Assembly (NCBI GenBank): GCA_028284905.1
Contig: JANQQU010000022.1
Location: forward strand, 186,001-250,000
Direction: 5' to 3'
Length of the DNA stretch: 64,000 nucleotides
From: Calditrichia bacterium
GTDB taxonomy: Bacteria > Calditrichota > Calditrichia > RBG-13-44-9 > J075
The position numbers were made by a program, and so were the translations under genes. Position 1 is the first letter of the stretch. Every line of letters begins with the position of its first letter. This document shows positions 17,286 through 26,149 of this stretch, piece by piece. Under the pieces are notes generated by a model. That model searched no databases, was not told where the DNA came from, and saw only the letters and a list, made by a program, of their open reading frames with translations.

Positions 17286-18597
17286 TCCAAACTGGTTATC
17301 CAACAAGAAAGTGATTTACGGGGTTATCAGTGTTAGCATTGTGGTGCTGATCCTCTTAAATTTTTGGGGCTGGTTTTTTGTTAGTAACCTGGAATCCCGT
17401 ATGCTTACCCGCCTGCAAACACAGGGGCAAAAGAATGCCGCACTATATGCCCGCCTGATTAGTGAGAAAGTTAATGAAGCCGTTTTGGAATCGACAGACT
17501 TTACCGCCAGCGATGTGTTTACATTAAACGAAATCCAGATCCTTCCGGTAATTGATTTGATGATTCAGTTTCGTGATGCTGCCGCGCTGAATGCATTATC
17601 GATTGTCTCTCTGGATCAGGCTGAGGCATTGTATCCGGTTTCTGCCAGTCGCAGTGTTACTATGCCAATCAATGAATCGCTTTTTCAGGAGAGCAGTTTA
17701 CGCGGGGAAACGGCAAGCGAACGCCGGCTAATTGATGGCCAGTATTTTATAATCGCCTATGCGCCACTGCTTGATCTGGAGGATATTCCCCAGGCTGTCC
17801 TGTATGTAGAAACACCAGCCGAGATCTTCCAGGAAATTGACTTTTTCCGGCAAACCTTGCTATATATGGGGATAACCGGTTTGCTGTTAATAGTCCTTTT
17901 CTCATTTCTGATCTGGACGGCCATTCGCCGCCTGTTTGCCATGGAAGCACAGTTGCAGCAACAGAACCGCCTGGCCCACTTAGGTCAAATGGCGGCGATG
18001 GTTGCTCACGAAATTCGCAATCCACTCAGCATCATTAAAGGGGCCGCAGATGTATTACGGAAGAAATATGCGGATGCCAATGATGAACTGTTCGAGTTTA
18101 TTCCGGAGGAAATCAATCGCCTCAATCGCCTGGTGAACGATTTCCTGCAATTCGCTCGCAAGCGAGAGTTAGATTTAACCCCGTTAGCTGCAGATAAAAT
18201 AATCGAGCGGCTGACCACCCAAATGAACGATAGCCGCATTCATCTGGAATTAAAAGGCGGCGAAACGGATGTGCCGCTGGAAGAAGATGCTTTTAAGCAG
18301 GTCATCTTAAATATCGTCGATAACGCCCTAAAGGCAATTGAAGAAGATGGCAAAGTTGAAGTGCGCACCAGTTGGTCCCGCCAACGGGGATACTTGATTG
18401 AAGTTGAAGATGACGGGCCGGGGATGTCCGCGGAAACCGTTTCAAAAATTTTCGATCCCTTTTTTAGCACGCGTGCGACCGGCAGCGGATTGGGGATGGC
18501 GATCACTCTTCAGCTGGTCGAGCAGATGCGGGGAGAGATTAAAATTGATAGCAAAGAAACTGTTGGAACGACAGTTCGTGTGGTTTTTAAAGCATGA
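17278..18597 (+). CDS. Membrane sensor histidine kinase (HisKA/HATPase, NtrB-like)
   Basis: A 439-residue two-component kinase. Two membrane helices (about 13-35 and 196-216) bracket a periplasmic sensor region of about 160 residues with no family I recognise. The HisKA motif MVAHEIRNPLS has the phosphorylated His244. The ATPase domain shows the N box (NIVDNALKAI), G1 (EDDGPGM), F region (FDPFFS) and G2 (GSGLGMAI). No HAMP or PAS domain is apparent. ATG 17278 overlaps the YacP stop by 8 bases, and its own stop overlaps the PHP gene in ATGA fashion. No response regulator is adjacent. Confidence 0.92.
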   Translation: MINPNWLSNKKVIYGVISVSIVVLILLNFWGWFFVSNLESRMLTRLQTQGQKNAALYARLISEKVNEAVLESTDFTASDVFTLNEIQILPVIDLMIQFRDAAALNALSIVSLDQAEALYPVSASRSVTMPINESLFQESSLRGETASERRLIDGQYFIIAYAPLLDLEDIPQAVLYVETPAEIFQEIDFFRQTLLYMGITGLLLIVLFSFLIWTAIRRLFAMEAQLQQQNRLAHLGQMAAMVAHEIRNPLSIIKGAADVLRKKYADANDELFEFIPEEINRLNRLVNDFLQFARKRELDLTPLAADKIIERLTTQMNDSRIHLELKGGETDVPLEEDAFKQVILNIVDNALKAIEEDGKVEVRTSWSRQRGYLIEVEDDGPGMSAETVSKIFDPFFSTRATGSGLGMAITLQLVEQMRGEIKIDSKETVGTTVRVVFKA

Positions 18598-20297
18598 TGC
18601 CTGCCTTTTTCCGCTATACATTTTTCACTGATACTCAGTTCATTAATCTTTTTGATGGCCTGGACAATCCGGCGCTCAACACAGTTCTCCTTTTAGGCAT
18701 GCTGTTGATGCTGGTTGCCGGCTATGCGGAAATACATTACAAATTGCCGGGAATTCCCAGCATCCTCTATAAGAAGGAGCCGGAATTAGTTTTCGATTTG
18801 CCTTTTCGTGGAGAATTCGGCAAAGACATTCCACTATTCCTTTTTATTAAAGATGCCCATCTTTATTCCGTGACTCTCTTGCAGCTGGAAGTCTATGTTT
18901 TATATGATGATAAAGTAGCAGAAAATCTCCACTATTCTATCCAAAAGCAAAGCAATGCACGGTTTCAGGCGCTCAGTTGGTATTTGCCTGCATCCGCTTT
19001 TCGTCGGGTGGGGAATTGCCAGGTTACCGCTTTACTTCATTACGAAGTTGCCGGGAAAAAATATTCTCTGCAGCAGGATAATTATAACGGCATCTCTCAC
19101 GAGCCTTTTCGGATTTATATCGCCGCAGCGCCTTTACCACAATTGCCCGGTCTTTATTGGGGCGATTTGCACGTTCACAGTAATTATACTAACGATCAAA
19201 TTGAATTTGCTGCATCCATTCGGGAAACCGCCATGTGTGGAAAAGCAGTTGGGATGCACTTTCTTGCAATTACCGATCATTCCTATGATATGGACGATTA
19301 CCCGGAAGATTATACCCGTAACGATCCGGCGCTGGAAAAATGGCAAACGTTCTGGCAGGAGGTCGATCAGCTTAATGGCGAGAGCGATGATTTTGTAGTT
19401 GTCGGTGGGGAAGAGGTTTCTGCCGGCAACAACCGGAAAGAGAATGTCCATTGTCTGGTGATGGGGAATCGAACATTTTATCCGGGAACAGGGGATGGGG
19501 GAGAGCGCCCGTTAAGAAACAAGCCGTCGCTGCAACTGCCGGAACTGTATCAACAAGTTGCAGAAAAAGACCCCCAGGCAATCATTGCGGCAGCGCATCC
19601 CTTCGACGTGCCGCCTGCTGCCCAGCGGTTGTTGTTAAACCGGGGATATTGGCACTCGCAGGATCTGTTTAACGAGCAACTGGATTATTGGCAGATTCTC
19701 AATGGGCGTCTGGACAATTTTTTTCAAAACGGATATAGCACCTGGCGAAAGGCACTTTTGCAGCGTTTGAAAATCGGAGTTCTAGGGGGCACAGACGCAC
19801 ATGGTAATTTTAATAATTTCAGGCAATTAACGATGCCGTTTTATAAAATGATAAAGCATCATGAGCAGTTATTGGGGCAGGCGCGAACCGGTATCTTCCT
19901 TGATGAGGAATTAAGTGAATCCGCATTGATGTCGCAATTGCACCGAAAAAGAGTGATAATCTCGACAGGGCCGGCAGCAGTAATAACAGGGGTTTCTGAA
20001 AGTAAGGTGTATCATATAGGAGACGTAGCGCCGGCGAGAGATGCCTTAACACTAAAAATGGCTGTAAAAAGCAGTGATGAGTTTGGAACGTTCTCGGCTG
20101 TAACATTATACCAGGGGAACTATGAAACCGGACGGGAAGACGGAATAAAACTTGATGAAGCAAAAGGGCAACTAGCATGGGAAGGGGAAAAGCAGTTCCC
20201 CCGGGGAACTTCCGCCGGTTACTTTCGGTTGGAAGTAAAAACAGAGAATGAAGGACGCACCGCTATTTGTCTGACAAACCCGATCTGGGTTGAATGA
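18594..20297 (+). CDS. PHP-domain metallohydrolase (CehA/McbA-like)
   Basis: A 567-residue protein. One membrane segment (about 29-42) precedes a beta-rich region (about 60-180) and a PHP domain (about 186-440). Metal-binding motifs are GDLHVHSNYT (His193/His195), ITDHSYDMDDY, AAHPFDVPP and GTDAHGN. A C-terminal beta domain (about 450-567) follows. The layout matches CehA/McbA-type PHP hydrolases of phosphate or carbamate esters; substrate unknown. It overlaps the histidine kinase stop by 4 bases (ATGA), so both are probably made together, perhaps as an envelope sensor-effector pair (inference). Confidence 0.82.
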   Translation: MMPAFFRYTFFTDTQFINLFDGLDNPALNTVLLLGMLLMLVAGYAEIHYKLPGIPSILYKKEPELVFDLPFRGEFGKDIPLFLFIKDAHLYSVTLLQLEVYVLYDDKVAENLHYSIQKQSNARFQALSWYLPASAFRRVGNCQVTALLHYEVAGKKYSLQQDNYNGISHEPFRIYIAAAPLPQLPGLYWGDLHVHSNYTNDQIEFAASIRETAMCGKAVGMHFLAITDHSYDMDDYPEDYTRNDPALEKWQTFWQEVDQLNGESDDFVVVGGEEVSAGNNRKENVHCLVMGNRTFYPGTGDGGERPLRNKPSLQLPELYQQVAEKDPQAIIAAAHPFDVPPAAQRLLLNRGYWHSQDLFNEQLDYWQILNGRLDNFFQNGYSTWRKALLQRLKIGVLGGTDAHGNFNNFRQLTMPFYKMIKHHEQLLGQARTGIFLDEELSESALMSQLHRKRVIISTGPAAVITGVSESKVYHIGDVAPARDALTLKMAVKSSDEFGTFSAVTLYQGNYETGREDGIKLDEAKGQLAWEGEKQFPRGTSAGYFRLEVKTENEGRTAICLTNPIWVE

Positions 20298-20326
20298 ATG
20301 CTAAACGGAATGTTTCTAATCCCTGC

Positions 20327-20355
20327 TTGACTCACCAAGGATCGTCCAGTATTTT
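20327..20355 (+). promoter_or_regulatory. Sigma-70 promoter of the Omp85-like gene
   Basis: TTGACT (20327-20332) and TATTTT (20350-20355) are exactly 17 bases apart, about 70 bases before ATG 20425. Confidence 0.65.
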
Positions 20356-20424
20356 AAGCAGTTTGCTACAGTTTTTCATATCTGCTTGGATGTGTTAATT
20401 TGAACATAACAGGATTTTCAGAAG

Positions 20425-21783
20425 ATGTCTCTAAAGCCATTTAATATACTACTGTTTCTAATCTTGCTTACATCCGTTTTGCCCGCTCAGGAAGATGGTT
20501 TACAATTTCCGATTCGTATCGACGGCGTAGTTGTTGCCGGGAATGAACAAACAAAGGAAGAGGTAATCCTCCGGGAAATTCCCTTTGAGTTTCCCCGGGA
20601 ATTGACGCTGGAAGACCTCGAATTGATCCAGAATAGAATTACGAACCTGCAGCTTTTTAACCGGGTTGAACTGGCGATTTTGCCTACCGAACATCTGACG
20701 ATGCTGCTCATCCAGGTAGCAGAAATACTTTACCTTTATCCGATTCCGTTGTTGTTTCTGAATGAACGGGACTGGGATAAGGTGAGTTATGGCTTTCAGT
20801 TAACCCATGTCAATTTTCGGGGAATGCACGAGCGGTTAAGCATCGGCGGTTGGCTGGGATTTAACCCTTCATTCTTCCTGAATTATTATAATCCATGGGT
20901 TGGCAAGAAAAGCCGTTTTATCCTGGGTGTCAATGGCTTTGGTAAAAGTGTTGGTAATAAATTCTACGATTTCAAAGAGCGGCACCTCGGTGGGGGAATT
21001 ACGCTCGGAAAAAGATTGGGGCACTATAATCGCTTTCAGTTATCGCTCGGATTGCGGCAAATTGCTGATCTGCCGACAAGTCTCTCTGTGTCCGGAGATG
21101 AAGATGACATTCTGGCGACCTTTTCGCTGGATTACCGGAATGATCACCGGGATCTTATCGAATATCCGCGTTCCGGGTATTACATTCGCTGGACGTTAAC
21201 CCGTGCCGGTTTTACAGACAGCCAACCGCAGTATTGGCGTTTCCAAACGGATCATCGTGCATATTTGAAGCTGTCTGAACGTATTAGTATCGGTGGCAAA
21301 AACCTCCTGAAACTCGGTAGTCGCGATACGCCTTTGTATTCCCGGAGCTTTATCGGGTTTGGGGATCGCATTCGTGGACATTTTAATGAAGTGTTAACCG
21401 GTCAAAATATAATGCTTCATAATGTTGAGATGCGTATCAGTCTACTCCCAGTACGCTATCTCTCCTGGCAGGATGCGCCCGGAGCACTGGGAGCATTTTT
21501 TCAACAACTGAAATATGGCCTTAGCCTGGGACTGTTTATGGATAGCGGGACCGTTTGGGGGCATAATATACAACGAGATCTCTTCCTTCGCCCGATAGCG
21601 GAGGATGGCAGTCTGGCGCCCGTCGTTGAAGAATACGCCCCTTTGTCTCTGAAAGATCACCTCACCGGTTTTGGCGTCGGTCTGCATATCCACTTACCCT
21701 ATATTCAGGTCTTTCGTATAGACCATGCCTGGAATGAAGACGGTGACCGGGAATGGATACTAGAAGCCCGGGTTGTTTTCTAA
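20425..21783 (+). CDS. Omp85/BamA-superfamily outer-membrane protein with one POTRA domain
   Basis: A 452-residue protein with a signal peptide (hydrophobic about 8-20, cleavage at LPAQ). One POTRA domain is visible (about 30-98: IRIDGVVVAGNEQTKEEVIL...LELIQNRITNLQLFNRVE). A 16-strand surface-antigen barrel follows (about 105-452); SRSFIGFGDRIRGH is the counterpart of the L6 VRGY/F motif, here IRGH. Full BamA has five POTRA domains. This short form is closer to FhaC/TamA-like or patatin-associated Omp85 proteins, and the cargo is unknown. The C-terminal residue is Phe, as for barrels. The rsmE start lies 32 bases downstream. Confidence 0.85.
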   Translation: MSLKPFNILLFLILLTSVLPAQEDGLQFPIRIDGVVVAGNEQTKEEVILREIPFEFPRELTLEDLELIQNRITNLQLFNRVELAILPTEHLTMLLIQVAEILYLYPIPLLFLNERDWDKVSYGFQLTHVNFRGMHERLSIGGWLGFNPSFFLNYYNPWVGKKSRFILGVNGFGKSVGNKFYDFKERHLGGGITLGKRLGHYNRFQLSLGLRQIADLPTSLSVSGDEDDILATFSLDYRNDHRDLIEYPRSGYYIRWTLTRAGFTDSQPQYWRFQTDHRAYLKLSERISIGGKNLLKLGSRDTPLYSRSFIGFGDRIRGHFNEVLTGQNIMLHNVEMRISLLPVRYLSWQDAPGALGAFFQQLKYGLSLGLFMDSGTVWGHNIQRDLFLRPIAEDGSLAPVVEEYAPLSLKDHLTGFGVGLHIHLPYIQVFRIDHAWNEDGDREWILEARVVF

Positions 21784-21814
21784 ACAAAATGCCTGGAAAG
21801 AAAAGAAATTCACT

Positions 21815-22525
21815 ATGGAATATTTCTATTGTCCGGATCTTAGTGAAGATTCCGACCTGGTCAACTTACTGTCAGAAGAAGCGCATCACCTGCGTAATGT
21901 TTTCCGGAAATCTCCCGGGGAAAAGATTGTTCTGACAAATGGTCATGGTCTAACGGCAACCGCCGAAATCGAGGCCGCTGACAAAAAAGGCGTCGCCTGT
22001 AAGGTTAAGGAAGTTCACAAACAAGCCCCCTCAATTTCCCGAAGAATATCTGTTGCCCTGGCGCTCATTCGCCCGAATCGCATGGATTGGGCTGTAGAGA
22101 AGTTGACCGAACTCGGTGTTGGGAGTATTTATCCTGTTACCACTCGTTTTACCAGCGTAAATGTGTTTAAAGAAAAGCACTTAAGAAAAATAATGGTCAG
22201 CGCATTAAAGCAGAGCAAACAGGCTTTTTTGCCCGAACTGAAGCCTTTAATGTCTTTTGCTGACTGGATAGCTGAAAACGATAGTTATCCGGATAGGATC
22301 AAGCTTATTGCGCACATGGCTAATGACGCAGTAGATATCAGCCGGTTAAGTTTATCTTCCGAAAAAAAAATAGCTATTGCTATAGGGCCGGAGGGCGGTT
22401 TCTCGGTAGAAGAAATAGCAGGGTGTGAACAAAGTGGCTTTCGCAAAGTAAAACTGGACAACCACATACTTCGTGCGGAAACAGCTGCAATCTCGGCAGT
22501 TGTTCATCTGAAACGATATCTGTAA
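21815..22525 (+). CDS. rsmE: RsmE, 16S rRNA m3U1498 methyltransferase
   Basis: A SPOUT-class methyltransferase of 236 residues that methylates U1498 of 16S rRNA. The N-terminal PUA-like domain has EEAHHLRNVFRKSPGEKI. The catalytic domain shows ALIRPNRMDWAVEKLTELGV, IAIGPEGGFSVEEI and the knot residues ILRAETAAISAV. ATG 21815 (MEYFYCPD) is the family-like start; the upstream ATG 21773 would overlap the Omp85 gene and add unrelated residues. GGAAAG upstream is only a fair ribosome-binding site. Confidence 0.95.
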   Translation: MEYFYCPDLSEDSDLVNLLSEEAHHLRNVFRKSPGEKIVLTNGHGLTATAEIEAADKKGVACKVKEVHKQAPSISRRISVALALIRPNRMDWAVEKLTELGVGSIYPVTTRFTSVNVFKEKHLRKIMVSALKQSKQAFLPELKPLMSFADWIAENDSYPDRIKLIAHMANDAVDISRLSLSSEKKIAIAIGPEGGFSVEEIAGCEQSGFRKVKLDNHILRAETAAISAVVHLKRYL

Positions 22526-22625
22526 GGCAAAATATAGCATTTGTATCTACATGAAAATCAGATTGCGTAAGGAGATAGAAATACCGAGGTAATACACAAG
22601 CCACCTGTTTTCTTAGCATTTTTGC

Positions 22626-22663
22626 CCCTTTGCAAATTTGCCCATTTGCCCATTTGCAAAGGG
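22626..22663. repeat. Perfect 12-bp inverted repeat with internal direct repeats
   Basis: CCCTTTGCAAAT (22626-22637) is exactly complementary to ATTTGCAAAGGG (22652-22663) with a 14-nt loop. ATTTGCCC is repeated in the loop region in 8-base steps. No T-run follows, so a simple terminator is not supported. It lies between rsmE and the LVIVD gene, about 100 bases after the rsmE stop. Confidence 0.7.
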
Positions 22664-22767
22664 AACATAAATAGACAGTTAATCTATCAGTTACTTAAAT
22701 ATTTTTGCACTCTTACTTATTAGGAATTGATTCAATAATCATAATGTATTTTTTGGAAGGAGTATTT

Positions 22768-25020
22768 ATGCAGCAACGCTTTCGTAATTCCGGCATTCTA
22801 GTTTGCTTACTAATGTTTGCTTTTGCCTTTATCGGTGTTTTGCAAGGGCAGACCTACAAAGAATATCTTGCCTCAAAAGGCGATTTAGTAATCGAAAATA
22901 TTGATGAACCCCTGATGGAGTCTGTTCGTGATACAGCAAGCAATCCGGAGCTAACCTGGTCCTGGTCGCCGGAACCGCGTTGGCTGAGCAGTGTGAATTT
23001 TGGGCTTAGCGCTTTCTTTGGCGGGTTGGGCCTTGGTGGCGAATTCTTTGGTTCGACGTTAACATTTGACCAGATGGCTTCTGTCGAGATTCGTTTCGAT
23101 AGCAACGAAAGCACCCTGTGCCAAACTTATCGCCGGGATCAAGGCTATGCTGCTGCTGGTGTTGGCACGTTTCCCGGATCAGCGTGGGATATGTCTGACC
23201 CTAATAACCCTCGCCGCCTGAATATCTGCTTTGTTGAAAACAATACAGGTTCAAAACCGGCGAATTTACAGTGGGATCCGGATGACAGTGGCCTCGGGGG
23301 CAGAGAATACTTGTTTATTATGCTCAGTGATTATGATGGCACCGGCCAATCCTATGACGATAGTAACTGGGGACCGGGCGCGGATGTTCTTTATTCCTGG
23401 TGGCCGAAAATCAGAAATGGCTATACTGCCTGGGAAACTAATCCGGCCGTTCTATCTCTGGAACTCGCTTTTGTAACGAATTTTTATGCAATTCCCTCTG
23501 ATGGCCAATTGGATATTCGCTGGCAATTTGACCAACCCGGCGCTGCATCTTTTAATCTTTACTATGGCACCAGCAATCCCCCGACGACATTACTGGCTAA
23601 CCAGAATTTGGACAACCGTCGTTACGTCCATACCGGGCTGACAAACAATGCTACTTACTACTATAAAGTGGAAGCAGTTAATGGTAGTAACGAAGTATTG
23701 TTCAGTAGCCGGGTGTTGCCGCAGGAACCGGAAATCGTCAGTAATAACATGACCATCACCGGTTCATTACACGAGTATAATACGTATGGTGATATTTGGG
23801 GATATACTTCATCTGCCGGAAGAGAATATGCGCTACTTTGCCTTCGTGATCATGGTCTGAGTATTATTGATGTGACAGATGCCGAGCCGGTAGAGGTGGG
23901 CTTTGTGCCCTCTATAAACCCCGGGGGATCAGATTCTAAAGATGTCAAGGTTTATGGAGATTATGCTTATTTGGTTAATGAACGAGAGCCAATACAGATT
24001 ATCGACCTTAGTGATCCGACCAATCCCCAGGATGTGGGAGAGATAGACCTGACCCCGGTCGCTGGTGGTAATGGAGCACATAACGCCTACGTCGATGGAG
24101 ACTATCTCTATGTTGTCGGTGATCATGGTGTCGGTGGACTGTTGATCTATCATTTGCTGGATCCGACTGCGCCTAATTTTGTCGGTCGCTTCGAGCCGTT
24201 CTATTATCATGATGTTTATGTACGTAACGATACCGCTTATGTGCCGGGAATTTATGGCGATGGTGTGGATATCCTCGATGTATCTGTAAAAACGCAGCCG
24301 AGTCTGATTGCACGTTTTAACTATCCGGGCTCTGGTGCGCATAATGTTTGGACGACTGAAGATGGCGATTATCTCTATGTTGGGGATGAGATCGGCAGCA
24401 GCGGCAACCACATTCGCGTCTTCGATGCCAGGGACCTGGATAATATCGACCTGGTCGCCACCTACATTGCGAACCCGCAGGCGGTAACCCATAATCATTA
24501 TGTGAAAGGCGATTATCTCTATGTTGGGTATTATACCGAAGGCGTGCGTGTTCTCGATATTAGCAACCCGGCTGATCCACAGGAAGTTGCTTATTATGAC
24601 ACCTACCCATTCGAAGGTTTTGGCTACAATGGATGCTGGTCGGTATATCCGTATTTTGAATCTGGGAAAATTATCGCTTCGGATCAGTCTACCGGTTTGT
24701 ATGTCTTAGAGATGGGAGGCACTACCGCAATTGATGACAACCCGAGAGCACTTGTCGATAATTTCGAATTGGCTCAAAATTATCCCAATCCATTTAACCC
24801 GTCAACGACTATTCGCTTTTCCCTGCCGGCAACCGGTTATGTAACACTGAAAGTTTATAACCTGAACGGGCAGGAAGTTGCAACGCTGGTTTCCGAGAGT
24901 CGTTCTGCAGGGTGGCATTCGGTGGATTGGAATGCAGAAAATGTCAGCAGTGGTATATACTTTTATCAGCTGCAAATGGGTGAGAATATTTCTATCCGTA
25001 AACTCATTCTGCTGAAATAA
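22768..25020 (+). CDS. Large exported LVIVD-repeat protein with T9SS type A sorting domain
   Basis: A 750-residue secreted protein. A signal peptide (about 8-28, ending LQGQ) is followed by a region of unknown type (about 35-240) and a fibronectin III-like segment (about 250-330, NATYYYKVEAVNG). An LVIVD propeller then spans about 345-655, with blades such as YALLCLRDHGLSIIDVTD, YAYLVNEREPIQIIDLSD and YLYVGYYTEGVRVLDIS. The last 80 residues are a sorting domain starting at NYPNPFNPSTTIRF and ending KLILLK. The fold suits cell-surface binding; no enzyme motif is seen. ATG 22768 has GGAAGGAG 5 bases upstream and is preferred over ATG 22705. Confidence 0.85.
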   Translation: MQQRFRNSGILVCLLMFAFAFIGVLQGQTYKEYLASKGDLVIENIDEPLMESVRDTASNPELTWSWSPEPRWLSSVNFGLSAFFGGLGLGGEFFGSTLTFDQMASVEIRFDSNESTLCQTYRRDQGYAAAGVGTFPGSAWDMSDPNNPRRLNICFVENNTGSKPANLQWDPDDSGLGGREYLFIMLSDYDGTGQSYDDSNWGPGADVLYSWWPKIRNGYTAWETNPAVLSLELAFVTNFYAIPSDGQLDIRWQFDQPGAASFNLYYGTSNPPTTLLANQNLDNRRYVHTGLTNNATYYYKVEAVNGSNEVLFSSRVLPQEPEIVSNNMTITGSLHEYNTYGDIWGYTSSAGREYALLCLRDHGLSIIDVTDAEPVEVGFVPSINPGGSDSKDVKVYGDYAYLVNEREPIQIIDLSDPTNPQDVGEIDLTPVAGGNGAHNAYVDGDYLYVVGDHGVGGLLIYHLLDPTAPNFVGRFEPFYYHDVYVRNDTAYVPGIYGDGVDILDVSVKTQPSLIARFNYPGSGAHNVWTTEDGDYLYVGDEIGSSGNHIRVFDARDLDNIDLVATYIANPQAVTHNHYVKGDYLYVGYYTEGVRVLDISNPADPQEVAYYDTYPFEGFGYNGCWSVYPYFESGKIIASDQSTGLYVLEMGGTTAIDDNPRALVDNFELAQNYPNPFNPSTTIRFSLPATGYVTLKVYNLNGQEVATLVSESRSAGWHSVDWNAENVSSGIYFYQLQMGENISIRKLILLK

Positions 25021-25037
25021 TTCTTAGTATTTCCCGG

Positions 25038-25074
25038 GCGGGCATGTACGTTCACTCATGCCCGCTTTGTTTTC
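25038..25074 (+). terminator. Rho-independent terminator
   Basis: GCGGGCATG (25038-25046) pairs with CATGCCCGC (25057-25065) and TTTGTTTTC follows. It lies 18 bases after the LVIVD gene. Confidence 0.88.
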
Positions 25075-25108
25075 TTGCTTCCCGCCTTTTTCCGAAAGGA
25101 GATTTCAG

Positions 25109-25615
25109 ATGGAAATAACATCAGTTGCATCATTCCTTGAATATTTTCAGAAAATTCGTGGCAGAACCATGCGGGTTATCCGCTGTATTCCGCCGGACAA
25201 AATTGAATGGACCTACCAGGAAGGCAAATTCACCCTGGGGGATCTGGCGCGTCATCTGGCTACGATTGAGCGCTATATGTATGCGGAAAATGCCCGTTTC
25301 CTACCCAGCCGATATCCGGGATGCGGCCGGGAACTGGCCGAAGGGTTTGAGGACGTCATCGGTTTTATGGAAAGATTACATCAGGAATCGATGGACATTT
25401 TCCGCCAGCTAAGTGATGCCGATTTGCAGAAAAAATGTGAAACACCGGCGGGAATTCCAATTACTCTGTGGAAATGGTTGCGGGCGATGGTAGAGCATGA
25501 AGTACACCATCGGGGGCAAATATATATGTATCTGGGATTGTTAGGTGTGGAAACGCCGCCGCTCTATGGACTGACAGCGGAGGAGGTGCAGGCGAAGAGT
25601 AAAGGTGGTGTTTAG
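25109..25615 (+). CDS. DinB-family four-helix metal-binding protein
   Basis: A 168-residue DinB/YfiT-like protein. The three metal-ligand histidines are in LARHLATIERYM (helix 2) and in EHEVHHRGQIYMYLGLLGV (helix 4), the usual H...HxxxH arrangement. Family members include thiol transferases and stress-induced proteins of unknown substrate. ATG 25109 follows GAAAGGAG by 7 bases; the ATG at 25058 falls inside the preceding terminator and is rejected. The GroES-like gene starts 47 bases downstream and may share the transcript. Confidence 0.88.
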   Translation: MEITSVASFLEYFQKIRGRTMRVIRCIPPDKIEWTYQEGKFTLGDLARHLATIERYMYAENARFLPSRYPGCGRELAEGFEDVIGFMERLHQESMDIFRQLSDADLQKKCETPAGIPITLWKWLRAMVEHEVHHRGQIYMYLGLLGVETPPLYGLTAEEVQAKSKGGV

Positions 25616-25662
25616 GAGAAAAGGTTTTTATATTACCGGAGAAAACGAAACCAGGTGTTGAA

Positions 25663-26061
25663 ATGAAAGAAATTATAGTCATTGGCGATCGGGTGTTGGT
25701 ACAGCTCGATGATGCAGAGGAAAAGACGGAAGTTGGATTATATCTCCCCCAATCGGTGAAGGAAAAAGATGAGGTCGCCAAAGGGCGGATCATTAAAACT
25801 GGTCCGGGAATTCCCCTGGCCAATCCGTCTGATCTCGGCGATGAGCCCTGGAACATTAGTGGTGCCCAGGGAATGCGCTACATGCCGATGGAAGCGCGGG
25901 AAGGGGATTATGCGTTGTTCCTTCGGAAAGCGGTCGTTGAGATTAATTATGAAGGGGAGAAATATCTCATCGTTCCGCAAAGTGCCATACTCTTATTGAT
26001 TCGGGATTCAGAAGATATCTCCGGGGAGGATTTGGATACACCTTCGCTGGACTTTGAATAA
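25663..26061 (+). CDS. GroES-like (Cpn10) co-chaperonin family protein, orphan
   Basis: A 132-residue Cpn10-fold protein. The GroES barrel is recognisable from VIGDRVLVQLDDAEEKTEVGLYLP (roof-strand/mobile-loop side), then GRIIKTGPGIP and EGDYALFLRKAVVEINYEGEKYLIVPQSAIL. Compared with about 95 residues for GroES, it has a central insertion of about 25 residues (LANPSDLGDEPWNISGAQGM) and an acidic tail (SEDISGEDLDT). No groEL is nearby. Such long variants occur in Bacteroidota/Chlorobi relatives; whether it caps GroEL is unknown. The ribosome-binding site is weak. Confidence 0.82.
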   Translation: MKEIIVIGDRVLVQLDDAEEKTEVGLYLPQSVKEKDEVAKGRIIKTGPGIPLANPSDLGDEPWNISGAQGMRYMPMEAREGDYALFLRKAVVEINYEGEKYLIVPQSAILLLIRDSEDISGEDLDTPSLDFE

Positions 26062-26077
26062 CTTTTATCGCATTTAC

Positions 26078-26126
26078 AAAAAGCCCGTGGCAAATCTGAA
26101 AAATTTCAGATAACCACGGGCTTTTT
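26078..26126. terminator. Bidirectional terminator between GroES-like gene and leuS
   Basis: AAAAAGCCCGTGG (26078-26090) is the reverse complement of CCACGGGCTTTTT (26114-26126), with an inner hairpin AATCTGAAAAATTTCAGAT. Both arms give a T-run in one direction, which suits the convergent genes. Confidence 0.92.
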
Positions 26127-26149
26127 AATTTTATATTCGCTATTACAGC

